From contig NRSV01000003.1 in assembly GCA_002286855.1 (NCBI GenBank), forward strand, positions 614,831-678,830: a DNA stretch of 64,000 nt, in the 5' to 3' direction. The translations under genes and the position numbers were made by a program. The stretch is from Bipolaris cookei (Eukaryota > Ascomycota > Dothideomycetes > Pleosporales > Pleosporaceae). Below the pieces are notes generated by a model. It saw only the letters and a program-made list of their open reading frames with translations. It was not told the origin of the DNA and did not search any database. Shown here piece by piece: positions 42,328 through 54,318 of the stretch (within the stretch, counting starts at the first letter, position 1; each line of letters starts with the position of its first letter).

Positions 42328-45300
42328 TCAAGCATACTGACTTCGATCTTTCCACCTCGGCTGCAGCTCTTTACCATCAATATTGCCAAATCCAAACCCA
42401 CTCTCATACCGCGCATACTCCACCAATCTCAACGTATCCAGCTTGGCCCCATTTTCTGTCTGCGCCCACACAACCACATTCAGCGTATTCTCCCCTCTTA
42501 CGTTGAGTATACCGGGCGGAACCGGGAACCGCGTCTGTGGCCCAATATGCGGCACAAACTTGCCATACTGGTATCCATTTACAAACAGCATGACGCGCGC
42601 AATCGTGCTCTTGGGCGCTCCCAGTTCAATCCCAATCGGAACATCAAGATCGGCATCGATATCAAGCGAAAAGGTAGTAGTGAACCAGCGTATCGCAGCG
42701 CCCTCGACGCCTTCGACTGTTGGACTTGCAGGTTCCCAGGATGCAGTGTCGAAGCCGGGGAGATGCCAGCCTAGACGCTCGCCGTAAAGACCACCTTCGT
42801 TCATCGGGCCACGAACGGGATCTAAGTTTTTTTCTCCACCGGCATTTCCTTGGATCTTCCACTGATCAAAAGGTAACTTGGTACCATTGGCAGCGAGGAG
42901 CTGTGCGCCTAGGATACCACGCGGATTCTGGGCTCCTGCCGGTCCGGTGGACGTCTGGTCATGGCCCGTGTAGTCGGTAATCACCGTCAGGACATTGCCT
43001 TGATCCAACAGTGCTGCGTTGCCAAAGGATAGCTGCGCTGTGGTTGATGCAAGTGAGGCATTGCCTCCATGGTATCCCAGGGGTTGTCCATTGAGCCATG
43101 CATTCCATCCTGCAGCTACACCTCCTTGCACTGTGATGTTGAACCCTGTGGCTGCCTTGCCAGAAAAGTAACCGCGGTATATTTTTGCGCCCATATAAAA
43201 CTTGTAGTCGCTGCTAAAGAGAACGGGTAGTGTAAGTGGCTTGACTGGGCTGAGGGTAGTTGTCTTGTTCGCTATGACCCAGTTGCCGTCGTCATACGAG
43301 GGCTGAATTTCTGGTGACGAGTCTGCAGCTTTGAAGTTGGAAAGCGCTGGGAGTGTGACTTGGCAATCTGCAGTTCCTTCGAGATTTGCAGTAAGAGCAC
43401 CGTACGGTGTCTTTGTGGTGTCGAGTTTTCGGCCGTTCCAAGATATCGTCTCGACGTTTGCGCCAGCGTAGACTTCAATCAAAGTTGTATTTGTATTATC
43501 GCCAATGATAGCAACGGTTCCATCAGAAGTCTTTGCTGACCGAACAAGATAAGGTCCGCGGACAAAAATGTGTTTATCGGGCGTGACATTGGGATCGTTG
43601 GTCGTTGGCGGTGCAAAAAACGTCCATGCAGATGGAATATCCAAAAGGTATGCCAGAACTCCATTGGAGAACTCAACAACCGTCACTCCCTTGCTCTGTG
43701 TGAAATTGAAGCGAGAATATGTCCCATTTGCTGGTGCACTTGCAATGTCGGACTCTGCGCCCCACGACTTGAAGGTCAGGTTACCACGCGACTTGAAGGC
43801 AAATTCGCCAACCTGACCTTGCCGCGTGTAGAAGACAAGAACAGGGCGATCAAACAACCCGTACGATGCAATCTCCGCCGAAGAGTAAAGCAGCGTCTCA
43901 TTTCCAACAGCATAATCAGTGACAACCCATCTACTCTGCCGCCCCGCAAGCTGCATGCTCGGGATCGTCATATCGCCCTCGGACGTCTTGATTGTCATGG
44001 AAAATCCAGTCACATCCCTTGTGCGCGTATTGTTGTTCTCAGCAAGATAGAACCGCGCATCCGATTCGCGATTCTTAAGCTGCCAGGTCCAGATGGCGGA
44101 GCTCGAGACGGCGTTCGCTGTACCGTTTGCTTCCATAAAGGTATTGTGCAGGCCCTTGCTCACACGGGTGAAGAGAGCAAGAAGTTTGTACTGCGAGAAT
44201 TTCGGGCGAATCTCGCGAGTCTCGCGGAGAGGCGCATTGTAGTCGTATGAGGTGTAGACGACAGGTGCAGCGAGTTGACCCCAATTAGTACCGCCATAAG
44301 CCTATAAGAGTTGTTAGTCGCCGCCAATGTCATTACACCACCTGTCTCTCTTAATTGTCTGAATGAAATAGAGGTATAACATACCATATACAAATTCAAC
44401 AACGTAGCCCTCTGCCCAACCAACCCCTTATAAAACACATCCGCAAACTCCGGGCTCTGCTCCGCCTTACACTGATCAAAAAAGTACCCACCCCACGGCT
44501 GAAACCAACCTCCCTCAAACTCAGGCAGATACTCTGGCTGCGACGGCGACACTTTCTGGAACCACTGATAATATGTCCTGGGCAGATTAAACCCAGTGTC
44601 GAGATTCGTACAACTCATACCACCAGGATAACTATCCAGCCCATACACATCAATCGCCCCACCAACATTCTGGTAGTCCGACGACCAGCTCTTCGATCGG
44701 AACCCCTTCTCATTATGCGTCAATGGAACAATAATGCCAGCGTTTTTAAATGCGGTTTTGAGCTGCTCCATGTACACAACCAGCGTATCATTAGCTACAT
44801 ATCGTGTCTGCTGCAATTCGTTTTCCACCTGCGTGAGAATCACAGGTCCGCCGTTTGTAATCTGGTTTTTCGCAATGATACTTCCGACTTGCGCGACCCA
44901 TTCGGACCATGTTTCGCGGTACGTGTCGTCGCTTGTACGGTACTTCCCGCCGCTACCGTCGCTGGTCCATAGCGCGAAGCCTCCGCCGTTCGTTTCGGCG
45001 TTGCAGTAAGGGCCTGGTCGCGCGATAACGTAGAGGCCTGATTCTTGTGCAGCGGAAAGCAGACGCTGCAGGTCTTTTGCCGGGGAGGTGAAATCGTAGG
45101 TGCCCCGTGAGGCGGAGTGGTACGACCAGAAGAAGTAGATGCTTACGGTATTTATGCCGCTTGCTTTGAATTTTTGGAATATGTCGGACCAGAGGGCAGG
45201 GACGGGGAGGCGGGCGTAGTCTGGAGTTTGAGCCAAAAGTCCGTAGTTAGTGACTTTTGTCGGTCTTTTTTTTGTGTTTGGGAAAGCAAGGAGGGCTGCA

Positions 45301-45453
45301 CGTACGGAATTCTCCACTCATAATCATGATGCGCTTGCCTTTGATCATTAGTGAGCCATTATCCCATTCCACGGTCGTCTGCAGCCCATTATCCGCAGCT
45401 AGAGCGCTGTAAAAGAGCGATACCGCGACTGCGACGATGCGTGAGAGCCGCAT
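42328..45453 (-). CDS. GH35 beta-galactosidase, secreted
   Basis: Removes terminal beta-galactose from plant polysaccharides. Exons 45453-45306, 45220-44385 and 44301-42328 give 985 aa, the usual length of fungal GH35 enzymes; introns 85 and 83 bp. The ATG at 45453 directly starts a signal peptide (MRLSRIVAVAVSLFYSALA); an upstream in-frame ATG at 45471 would add six residues. GH35 motifs: MSGEFHYARLPVPALW across intron 1, GINTVSIYFFWSYHSA, ARPGPYCNAETNGGG, acid/base Glu in ILTQVENEL, nucleophile Glu in LPEFEGGWFQPWGG, and YMAYGGTNWGQLA across intron 2. Jelly-roll domains follow with many N-glycosylation sites. Convergent with the GNAT gene at a distance of 180 bases. Confidence 0.94.
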
Positions 45454-46683
45454 ACTTGCGTCCCTTCGCATCAAAACACGGTGTCAACGAAACCAACAAA
45501 GAGAGACGAGAAATGCCCTCGATCAAAAGTTACGAGCGACTGGTGGTCGACACGGCTTATGTGCTTTAAACCGTAAGCCCCAAATCTATTCTTGAGCCCG
45601 TTCGCCATCCAAGGATACTCCCTCCCCGTGCGTACGTAGCGCGACGATATCATTGATGGTACATTTTCTGCCCGAGGGAGAAATGCCAGAACTGGACCGC
45701 CGGACGGGCTAAATACGTATGCAAGGTACCAGTAGTGTATTAATACCTGAGTACCTGGGGAAGGAGGTTATTGGGTGGGCGGGAGGATAAACGGGACATC
45801 ATCCCGCCGAGACGCCGAGACGGGAACGACATGGCTTGTTTTGAGGCTGCGGAGGCGAAGGGGCCGGGGAGCGCGATTGGAATGGTGAATGTAGGGTTGC
45901 TGGCAAGGAGGGTGGGCCAGAGAAAGTAGGTATTTCTGAGGAAATGGGAGTACGAGGTTTTAAAGGTTGATGGCTTCTGGGTATGATTGCGGTCTTACGT
46001 AGTAGTTGAACGGAAGTGGGCATGGATGTTAGCTTCCTGATTACAACACCGCCTGTTTGTGATAGCGAAACATCTAATGCTCAAGCCATTTCTTTTATTT
46101 TATTTTTCTGGATTGCTTGTACTATGTTTGAAGCACCAACAGCACTTTTCAAATTATATAGGAAAGATCCTATAAAAACAGCTTCGGTAACCCTCTAAGA
46201 CTGTGCGAAATATCTAAACAGACTATAGAATACTATGTTTCATTTCTTCACTGTTACACTTGTGACACAAGCGGAACATCGTTCTGTAATACTTCTTCTA
46301 GTATTTCCTTCATAGGAAATAAGAAGTTGCTGAGTATCGGCCTCTGTTATTTTTACCTCTTTCTATTCTACCAACGTGCGATCACATAATGAATACAGGG
46401 TAATCGTACTTAGTGAATTTAGGAAGATCAACCAGTAGCCTCGCGGTAAACCGGAGACTTGCACATACCATCGCAACAAGCGCCTGGGATGATCTGGTGA
46501 CGATTTCTTTCGTGCTCAACTGGAATGACTTGCCAGAAACATGGATGACTCAGACCGAAAATTCCTTCTATAGAAATACATGGTAAGCCTCTTTTGCTAA
46601 GATTCAGCTTACTTCCATACCCAACATTTTGATCGAACAACCGAAAACTTGCATTTGTCGTGATGGTTGACGACACACACACA
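45454..46683. other. Intergenic region (1.2 kb), AT-rich part 46030-46640
   Basis: The part near 45454-45700 is promoter of the GH35 gene. The stretch 46030-46640 is AT-rich with no coding support and could be old transposon sequence, but no terminal repeats were seen. Confidence 0.4.
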
Positions 46684-47682
46684 CTACCGAGCCCTCTTTT
46701 GCTGAACCTCTACCCTTCCCTCCTCCCATCTTCCTTGGCCCTGGCCCTGCCCTTCTATCAAACTATCCATCTCCACAGAACCGAGCCTCCCTTCCTCATC
46801 CTTACTCCCCAGCAGCACAGGAAAAAGCGTAAAAGCAAAGCCGGTTCCGACCGCAAAATACACCAGCACTGCCACCCTCCGCAACAAATCATCCTCCTTT
46901 TGCACTGGCAAATTATCCTTCCAAACGCTCCACATGTACGCCGACATACCGCACACAAAGTTAGTGACAGCCAGCGAGATCAGCTCGTAGGGCGCCTCCA
47001 TTAGCGTCAGAGAGGTAAGCGAACTCTGCCATACAAGATGCTCACGGGAATCACGATACTGGATGCCGTTGGAAAGCCATATTCGCAGGGCAGACGCGGT
47101 GCGAATGACGCCTAGTTCGCGTTGCTGGATGCAGGTGAAGAAAGTAGCGAGAAGGGAGAGCGTAGTGCCTTGCGTAAAGCAAGAACGTACGATAAACGTC
47201 GTATCAGAAAGCTGAGGCAGCGACATTGCCTGGAGTGCTAATGTTGCTAGTAACGCGCCCTAGAAAAAGATTTAGCCACCATAGCAGTAGGGGTGAAGCA
47301 GGGTACGTAGTATGTAGCAGCAGAACACGCTTTGAAAAAGACGAAGACATGCAAAAAATAAAAATAAAAAAATTGAGAGAGGGCAACATACAACCAAAGC
47401 CACAAGTCTAAACTGCTCCAACTTTGCTTCGCGCAGCTCAAGCACCTCCTTATCGGTACCCTCATTAATTATATGCTCCAGCACTTCCAGATCCTGCGCA
47501 TCAAACAGCAGCCACAGACGGTAGCGATACGACGGCCCGTACCGTGCTCGCGCCCACGCATTGTTGTTCCACTCGCGGAGGCGCGAAAAGCCATTGACCA
47601 AGTAGCGCGGCGCTAGCAGAATGCGAGCAGACGCTCGTGCTGGAGTCCCCAGAGCGCTCCAGATCTCAGCTGTATTGGACAT
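46684..47682 (-). CDS. Membrane protein of unknown function, four hydrophobic segments
   Basis: Exons 47682-47392 and 47259-46684 give 288 aa; the 132-bp intron (GTATGT..CTAG) joins LVALV to GALLATLALQAMS, so the first membrane segment is split by the intron. The N-terminal 90 residues are soluble and basic (RYLVNGFSRLREWNNNAWAR, YRYRLWLLFDAQDLEVLEHI). Hydrophobic segments: about 92-112, TTLSLLATFFTCI, LISLAVTNFVCGMSAYMWSV and VAVLVYFAVGTGFAFTLFPVLL. The tail has a short Gly-Gln repeat (EGQGQGQGRWEEG). I do not recognise a family; the pattern fits a fungal-specific membrane protein. Confidence 0.7.
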
Positions 47683-48132
47683 ATGGCGAAAGATCAAGAA
47701 AAAAAAATAAATGGCGGGGGGAGACTACCCCCTTGCCTATGTACGCAAGTAGACATGCTGTTCGGTCAAATTATTCCAAGGTCCCCAGGTCCATGGCAAG
47801 GGGAAGGTCCCACTTTCTGGGATCCTTGAGGCTGGTGAAGCATGCATGCGGTAAAGTTTTGGCCCCCAAATCGATGGGGGGTGCTGCAGATGTAGCGCCA
47901 TTATTGGCTCATGACGGAGATACACGACAAACATAGTATACCGTCGCTGTTGATTGCGCATAAAGTGTGGCGATGAAAGATCTGGACGGGAAATACACGT
48001 TAAATCGGAATAGTTGAAAGGACCTTGGTATTAATGCAAGATCAATCTAGAATATCACAATCAACCGTGAACCGTATACGCTTGCCATTGACAAGTTTAC
48101 CAGATTTAGTATGACAGATGTACCACATTTCT
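47683..48132. other. Intergenic region, no gene seen
   Basis: About 450 bases between two minus-strand genes: promoter of one and 3' flank of CUE1. An adenine run lies near 47698-47708. Nothing else recognised. Confidence 0.45.
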
Positions 48133-48762
48133 CTATGCACTTGTTCCCGAAGCCTTTGCCTTTTCCTGTGCCTCCAACTTTCTCCGTGCGGCCAGAATCA
48201 TTTCCTCTCTCCTCCTTTGCAAATTCGCCTGTCTTTCGTTCTTATCCACGCTCCAAGATTTTGATTTTGGTTGCTCTTCTTGTGCAGCCTGGGGTGCTTC
48301 GTTGATCTTTGAAGATAGGTTGTATCGTGTGATCAGATCGGGATGTGAAAGCTTTGCTGGTGCAGCGGCTTGTCGAGCGGGTGCAGGCGAAGCGCGTGGT
48401 GCAGGTATTTGGAAAGATGGTGGTGCCTGTCTCAACCTCAGCGAACCAAGTTCTTTTTGACACATGTCCATAATGAATCCTACCGTATCCAACCCCCTCC
48501 CACTCAGAGCCCTCTCTGTTGTTGCTGCAACATTCCCACCGTTTCGCTGCAGATCCCACGCAATGTCCCTTCTACTAAGTTGCGGTAACATCTCGGCTAC
48601 CTGGTCGATCTGCGCCAGATTGATACGGGGTGTGGCGCGGTTTGCGGCTGCTCGCGTGCCAGGCGCTGCTGGTATGGGTTTGCTAAAGTACCATCGCACA
48701 GCCAGGAAGGTGACGACGATGAAGACGAGTACCTGGGGAATATTGATGCTTTGTTCCGCCAT
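48133..48762 (-). CDS. CUE1: CUE1-like ER membrane protein (CUE domain)
   Basis: Anchors and activates the ubiquitin-conjugating enzyme Ubc7 at the ER in ER-associated degradation. Single exon, 209 aa. N-terminal membrane anchor: residues 8-26 (IPQVLVFIVVTFLAVRWYF). CUE domain: about 47-92 (NLAQIDQVAEMLPQLSRRDI, DLQRNGGNVAATTERAL), including the MLP and LL-type motif positions. The middle is Ala/Pro-rich; the C-terminus has a basic helix (NERQANLQRRREEMILAARR) that fits the Ubc7-binding region of the family. The start ATG at 48762 is the first in frame. Divergent from the gene at 49293. Confidence 0.88.
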   Translation of the reverse strand: MAEQSINIPQVLVFIVVTFLAVRWYFSKPIPAAPGTRAAANRATPRINLAQIDQVAEMLPQLSRRDIAWDLQRNGGNVAATTERALSGRGLDTVGFIMDMCQKELGSLRLRQAPPSFQIPAPRASPAPARQAAAPAKLSHPDLITRYNLSSKINEAPQAAQEEQPKSKSWSVDKNERQANLQRRREEMILAARRKLEAQEKAKASGTSA

Positions 48763-49292
48763 GGCTACGTTCTCTCACTATGTGCCAGAGGGTGCTAAGA
48801 CAGTGCTACAGGGCCTGTGGCGTGCCCAAGAGCGACGTATGAAGCGTTGAGTGCAGCAGTAGGGAACGACGTGCAGGCCAAGTCGGTATTGGGTCTGTGA
48901 CTAGTAAAATGATTGTGTAGCTATGGGTGACGTCCAGTCCACGGTGGGATGAGTGGTATCGACTCAAGGGTTAGTGATGTGCCGCCTTTGGTGGATGAGT
49001 TGAGGTTGACATGGATAGTTCGGAGGAGCCTCGGCGAATCGCCCACTACCGAAACGTTGCCGCCTTGACCCCTTGTTGACGTTCACTCTCCGACCCACAA
49101 GACCCCTCCTTCTCCACACTCTATCCTGGACCCTTATCTTGACGCGCTTTGTTAAGTTCAGGCACTTTGTCTGAACTGTTCACTCTCTTGGTTTTTGCCA
49201 TTGCTCCACGACAGCGTGATGCGTTGTTGTTACAAACATCTCTCTACGTATACCCTGCTTCGCGCCAGTTACGCGCCGACATTCGTTAGAAA
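48763..49292. other. Divergent promoter region CUE1 / double-psi barrel gene
   Basis: About 530 bases with pyrimidine-rich stretches before the ATG at 49293. No specific site recognised. Confidence 0.45.
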
Positions 49293-50278
49293 ATGAGTTC
49301 TTCAATTATTCCTAGGAAACCACTTCCACCACCTGCGCAGGCGCACTTAAAGGATGGTTCTCCTAATAATGCGACCGCTGCCTTTGGACCAGGATTCAAT
49401 GCCTCTGCGCCTCATCAGGATGCGCTTTCAGAGCAGCAAAAGAAAGAGACGGCAATTGACGATTCCGCTTCTTCAATTGAGCAGGGTATGACGGATAACC
49501 AAGGAACGAAAGGAAGACGGAATGGAACAGGTGGAGGATTTTTTGCAGGCATAACGGGAGGCGTCTTGGGCTCAACTATTTCCCGCCATCTAGACAACTT
49601 TCTCCCACCACACAAAAGATATTTCAACAATCGCATCAGCCGCCGTACACTCCTTATCATTATCGGTGCCTCTTTCATTCTTCTTCTAGCTCTCATCGTG
49701 GGCCTGGCAGTTGGTCTGTCTGGCAAGTCCGAGTAGGTTGCCTTTACTCAATTCTGCTCTCTTCGTCGTTGCTAATTCCGTGTGGTAGCGATGTTGCCTT
49801 GCCTTTACCTGAAGGGGCGCAAACTGTTGAAGGCGACTTGACCTATTATAACCCAGCCCTTGGTGCTTGTGGTAAAACTCACAGCGATGGCGATGCAGTC
49901 GTAGCCGTGTCCCATATTCTTTGTAAGTCTTGTTTCCTCTACGATAATGTGACATGTCGACTAACCTTGTGGACTCAAAGGGGACAAGAATCAGGTGGGC
50001 GCTAATCCCAACACCAATTCACTTTGTGGCAGGAAGATCCGTGCCCACCGTATCGACGAGAGGACGGGCAAAGATGCCAGCATCGACGTAACTGTGATTG
50101 ATAGGTGTAAGCACTCCAGGCTGTATTGGCCTACCTCATTTTCATTCAGTGAATTGGCGCTGATCTTATACCAGGTACCGGCTGCAAAGCTACCGACCTC
50201 GATGTCAGCCCTGCCATGTTCAAAAAGCTGGCCGAACCTGATTTGGGCAGGGTCAAGGTGGAGTGGTCTTGGTTGTAA
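49293..50278 (+). CDS. Membrane-anchored double-psi beta-barrel (RlpA/expansin-like) protein
   Basis: Exons 49293-49732, 49789-49922, 49981-50106 and 50175-50278 give 267 aa; introns 56, 58 and 68 bp. Residues 1-115 are polar and disordered (Pro-, Gln- and Gly-rich), then one strong membrane segment at about 119-143 (LLIIIGASFILLLALIVGLA) without a cleavable signal, so a type II topology is expected. The outer domain of about 110 residues is a double-psi barrel: GDLTYYNPALGACGKTHSDGDAVVAVS, SLCGRKIRAHR, SIDVTVIDRCTGCKATDLDVSPAMF and KVEWSWL at the end. The Cys pairs and Asp of VTVIDRC fit barwin/RlpA-like folds found in expansins, cerato-platanin-like and plant defence proteins. Cell-wall binding is likely; enzyme activity unknown. 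Confidence 0.85.
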
Positions 50279-50633
50279 GAGTCTTAGTAGCGATGCTTTG
50301 CACATCTCTACACTTCGTTCTTTTAAGTTTTTGTCTTTTTACTTATTGATACCACTATTGTCTTCTTATTTTATATCTTGTCTTTGGTTTAGCATCCTCG
50401 CACTATAATCCTCTGAGTTCATGATCCCCCAATATTCTCTGTTGACGTCCGCATGAACACCTGTCTCTTCGATACCCCTCTTTGAAACCTTCAGCTAGTA
50501 TACAGAAATTTTTCATTACAGAACCGCTTAATCGAAAATATTCATCAGATCTACATGCCCTTATGTATCTAAGAGACGACAGAAACCCCAAAGCTTACTG
50601 CCACACCTGCAGATACCACACCACCCACCGCCC
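50279..50633. other. Convergent 3' region
   Basis: About 355 bases between the stops of two converging genes, T-rich near 50310-50390, probably the 3' flanks. No gene seen. Confidence 0.45.
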
Positions 50634-52401
50634 TCACACACCCCAATACTTCTCAACAATATCCTTTGGCAAAACCCCCTCCTCACTCCTCGCCCGATAC
50701 ACCTTCAACGGGCCCCCTTTGACATCATACACCAGCACTCCTGCCCCGCCTCTGATCCCCCTCACCGTCCGTTTAATAGTCACAAGCAACCCCACCATCT
50801 TCCTTAATCTCTCCTGATTCGCCGCCTCCCACTTCTCAAACTGCTCTTCCACCCGCGTAACACTGACAGAATGCACTGTCCCCTTCTCATGATTCCCATT
50901 GATAAAATACGGCGTGCGGCCGAACCATAGCTGCGGCATGGCGTTGGCCACGCGATTCGATTTCTTGGCTTTGATTTCTGCGAGCAGAGATGGAGGGATG
51001 AAAGTGCCTTTTTCGATTGCGATTGTTGGCGAATCTGGTGGTTGCGCAGGGGCCGATGAAGACGGATGCTCTGTTACTTCTAATTTCGCCATCGCAGATG
51101 TGAGCGCATCAGCTGTATCGTGCTCCGAGTCATCGTAGTAAGCATCGACTTCAAACCTAACAACGCAGTTCAGCGGCCCGATCCGATACCGAATCACTCT
51201 GTGATGACTACTCGAATTTCCCAGATCTTTGTCAGGTGTGGTAAACGCTTTTTCAAAGTTATGTCCGTAACCGGAGTTCGGGGTGCCGTGGACCATGTGC
51301 TGGGCGGTACGTTCCTTACGACTTATCACGAGAGTATTGTTGATGAGGTTTAGACCCATGCAGAAAGGATCGAGTTTTTTGCCTGCTGATAAATCGAGGA
51401 GTTTGCGGAGAGAATTGCGGTTGGCGAGGATGTCGATGACGGTTAAGATTGTCTCAGGATTCATAAGGGAGAGGGCGCGGAAGGCGGGTTCGAAGGGGTA
51501 TCTGGGGACGCGGGCGGCGTTTTGGTCGATGAAGTGGTGTCCAGCGTCCTGTGCTAGGGTGGTTGGTAATGGGGGAGGTGTCCATTTTGGAGGCCCGCCG
51601 GGGACGTAGATGGTGCCGTCATTTTGCCAGTTGTAGCTGCAGAGAGTTTCGAAGCTCTCTGTGGAGTGGACGGGGTTGTTGTCGGGTTGCAACGATGTTG
51701 TGTCGATGGCGAGGATAGGCTTCCCAGTGGTCTCTTTAAGCATCCATGCTGTCTTCCATGTTGATGGTTTTAGTTTTGAGCGTACTTGTTTCGAGGCTGA
51801 CTTTTGAGTTGGATCTGGTGTAGATTCAGAGACTTTCGCTGGGGTTGAGGTTGGTGGTATCACTTTAGAGTGCGTATTCTTGGCCGGTGGTACTCCAGAA
51901 GACGACGCCGACACAGGTACTGTGGTTAGTCGGGGCTCTTTGACATCAGGAGTTGGTTTCACAATCCTTGTAGACAAAGGATGCGATTCTGTCGTTAGCG
52001 AAGCTTTCGCTGCCTGTATTTTTGCACGTGCACTGTTACACTCATAAGTCTAGAGTTGATATACATCTGGCCCTGCGTACGTACGATTTGCTCGGACGAG
52101 GCTTGTTTTTCTTTGGCTTTACAACAGTCTCGGAAACTTCTTTCGGATCAGACTTTGCACTTGCTGTCATCAATTGGCTCTCCTGGCTTGTCTTTTGAGC
52201 CCCAGGAGCCTGGTTTGCTTGGACGCTTGACGCGGTGAGTGACGCGCCAGCTACCTTCTTGGTCTTTTTGTGCTCACTGTGTTCACGATAAGCTACTAGC
52301 TGTATACGTGCGTATACTCTGAACTGAACGCCTTACTATTTCGCTTGACGACAGCCATCCTTGTGAGCTACCTTTTGAGGAATATTGTTTGGATCCACCA
52401 T
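50634..52401 (-). CDS. Conserved fungal protein of unknown function
   Basis: Exons 52401-52337, 52276-52085 and 52032-50634 give 551 aa; introns 60 and 52 bp. The first intron choice (GTAAGG..ACAG) is the only one of those tested that keeps the frame with good signals. Residues 1-190 are Lys/Ser/Thr/Pro-rich and disordered. The folded part begins near SFETLCSYNWQNDGTIYVPGGPPKW, followed by PLPTTLAQDAGHHFIDQNAARVP, FEPAFRALSLMNP, DPFCMGLNLINNTLVISRKE, YGHNFEKAFT, HHRVIRYRIGPLNCVVRFEVDAYYD, LWFGRTPYFINGNHEKGTV and VLPKDIVEKYWGV. Proteins with the SYNW..VPGxPPxW pattern are, to my memory, often labelled geranylgeranyl pyrophosphate synthetase in fungal databases. No DDxxD prenyltransferase motif is present, so that label is not supported. 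Confidence 0.75.
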
Positions 52402-52777
52402 GGAAGTTGCCGCATCAATGGAAAACTTGGGTTGTTGTCTTGACCAGGTGCAGCTGCAGGGACTAAAAGCGGAGCGGGGCGGGCGATAGGCTGTTTACAT
52501 CCGATATTCAGCTCGGCACGTGGTTACTAAGGTTTAATTTAATTTATACGACATTGAAGAAATCTAACCACAACTTCATGTCATGAGCATCAATCCTTCC
52601 AACACGCTACTTGTTTTGTAGCAAATTGTTTCAATGTTAATGCATGCATATATACAGAAAACTTCATGACGAAACGAATCCGAGTGTGTATGGTCTTCAA
52701 AAACATTTCCTTCGCTATACAGTTACCATGTTTTTGTCTAGCAATAATCACGAATGTTGTAACTGGAATATATATGG
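52402..52777. other. Intergenic region, no gene seen
   Basis: About 375 bases: promoter of the 551-aa protein gene and 3' flank of the secreted protein gene, both minus strand. Nothing specific recognised. Confidence 0.45.
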
Positions 52778-53389
52778 CTAGTTCTGCAGGCGGGGCTTGC
52801 ACCCTTGACATAAAGGTTGGTTTCTGGTCATGTGTCAGCTTATCACGCCAATCGAGTTCAATGCGGCAACTTACTGTCAACAGGGAGATTAGCGGATGGC
52901 TGGCGAACAATGGTCTGACTCCGCTCTGCTGGCGTAAGATCGTTTTCACATTGTATCTGATTTTGACCGCCATTGACTGTGGTGCTACCAGTCCATACGT
53001 CGATATGGTTGATCTTTGGGCTCGCCTTCCAGTCGGTGGTGCACTGAGCGCAGTAATCTTCGAAGCGCAGGTACTTGCGCAGGTATGGGTCGTAGATGAC
53101 CTCGCACTGGGTGAACTCGCCGGGCGCAGAGGCAAAAGCCAAGGGATCGGTATAGGTGCCGGTGCCACCAGCCTTGAAGCCACGGCCACAGTCGTAAGCA
53201 GTTGCTGGGCCTAGTGGGTCGTTAGCATTGACCACTAACCTTGGTGTTGGTGACAAAGTTGTATCTTAACTTACCAGCTGGGTCGTTATCTGGGTATCCA
53301 TAAAAGGTATGGGTGACCTTGGTCACTGTACTGCAGCCCATAACGGTAAGGCTTAGGCTAGAAAGAGCGACAATGATTGAGGTATGCAT
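52778..53389 (-). CDS. Small secreted cysteine-containing protein
   Basis: Exons 53389-53275, 53210-52875 and 52803-52778 give 158 aa. Introns are 64 and 71 bp with GTAAGT donors; the last coding exon is only 26 bases. If the second intron is retained, the protein instead ends four codons after the exon (KLPH). Signal peptide: residues 1-18 (MHTSIIVALSSLSLTVMG). Mature part: THTFYGYPDNDPAGPATAYDCGRGF, GTGTYTDPLAFASAPGEFTQCEVIYDP, FEDYCAQCTTDW, INHIDVWTGS and QIQCENDLTP. It belongs to a group of widespread fungal secreted proteins with conserved Cys and Asp/His and no known activity. It is close to a transposon-rich block and could be an effector candidate, which is inference. Confidence 0.75.
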
Positions 53390-54318
53390 TTTGACGGCTG
53401 GTGTTATGGATAGGATTTGGATATGGACTCGGGTTGCTTGCTGCGATGTGCTGCTTGCATTAAGTTGACAAGAGACATCTTATACTCTTTATCAGCTATG
53501 TCAGTGGAGAAAGCTTTACGAGGTTCTATGTACAGCCTCAGCCTCGTTCGACCCCAACTCTACCGTTCTGAAGAATAGTTCTTGGTCGAGAGTTCCATTT
53601 TCAGCAATAAAACCAGATTAACGAGGGCCAAAAGTCAGAAATAGAGCAGTCTGTAGTCGTCTGGTTACACATCAATGGTTAATCGGGTGCCGAGATTGCT
53701 TAGCGGTTCTTGTTCCTCTACCAATGCTTGCAGTTAACCCACAACAACAAGGATTCTTCTCCTTTTGGAACGCCACGATCTGCTTACGAAGCCAACTAGA
53801 GGTGACATAATCTATAGGATTTAGCCATTGGAGGAAAATGGCCAATCAAGTTCGCACTAGTAAGCCCAAGGAGCGTCCCGCCCCGAAACGGCCACCAAAA
53901 ACGCCAATGCGATTGTGGTCTCATGGCGTGAACGGCGCTCATGTTCATGCACTGAAAGAATTAACAAGAACCAGATAGAGTGAAGATATTCATACTGGGG
54001 TCCAAATTGGCGCACGCTGACTTTACCCGCCGGGCTAATGTCTCTACACCTACGCACTGTACGTAGGTCTGAGTGGTTCTCGCCCACGATAGGCGACCAG
54101 CAAGGATTCCTGATCGGCGAGGCTGGATCCTTTCAGCGACTCATAATTCATTGAACAGCTGGTTTTAGGGATACAACCAGTCCTTTTAGTCAGCTGCATG
54201 AGCCGCAGTTACGAGAAGAAAGCTCATCCCTTCGCCCTCGCTTCTGGCACTTTCCCGCTCTTCGGACTGTACTCGCGAGCGGTCTAAGGACTCAGCAAGC
54301 CTCCTCGGCCCCGCTACA
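53390..54318. other. Divergent intergenic region, no gene seen
   Basis: About 930 bases between two divergent genes for secreted or surface proteins. No coding sequence, repeat or RNA gene supported. Confidence 0.45.

Noticed and set aside
43570..44250. 226-codon plus-strand frame opposite GH35
   Set aside because: Shadow of the GH35 gene; no family pattern.
50634..52401. Geranylgeranyl pyrophosphate synthase
   Set aside because: Only a remembered database label; no DDxxD motifs or isoprenyl synthase fold pattern are visible.
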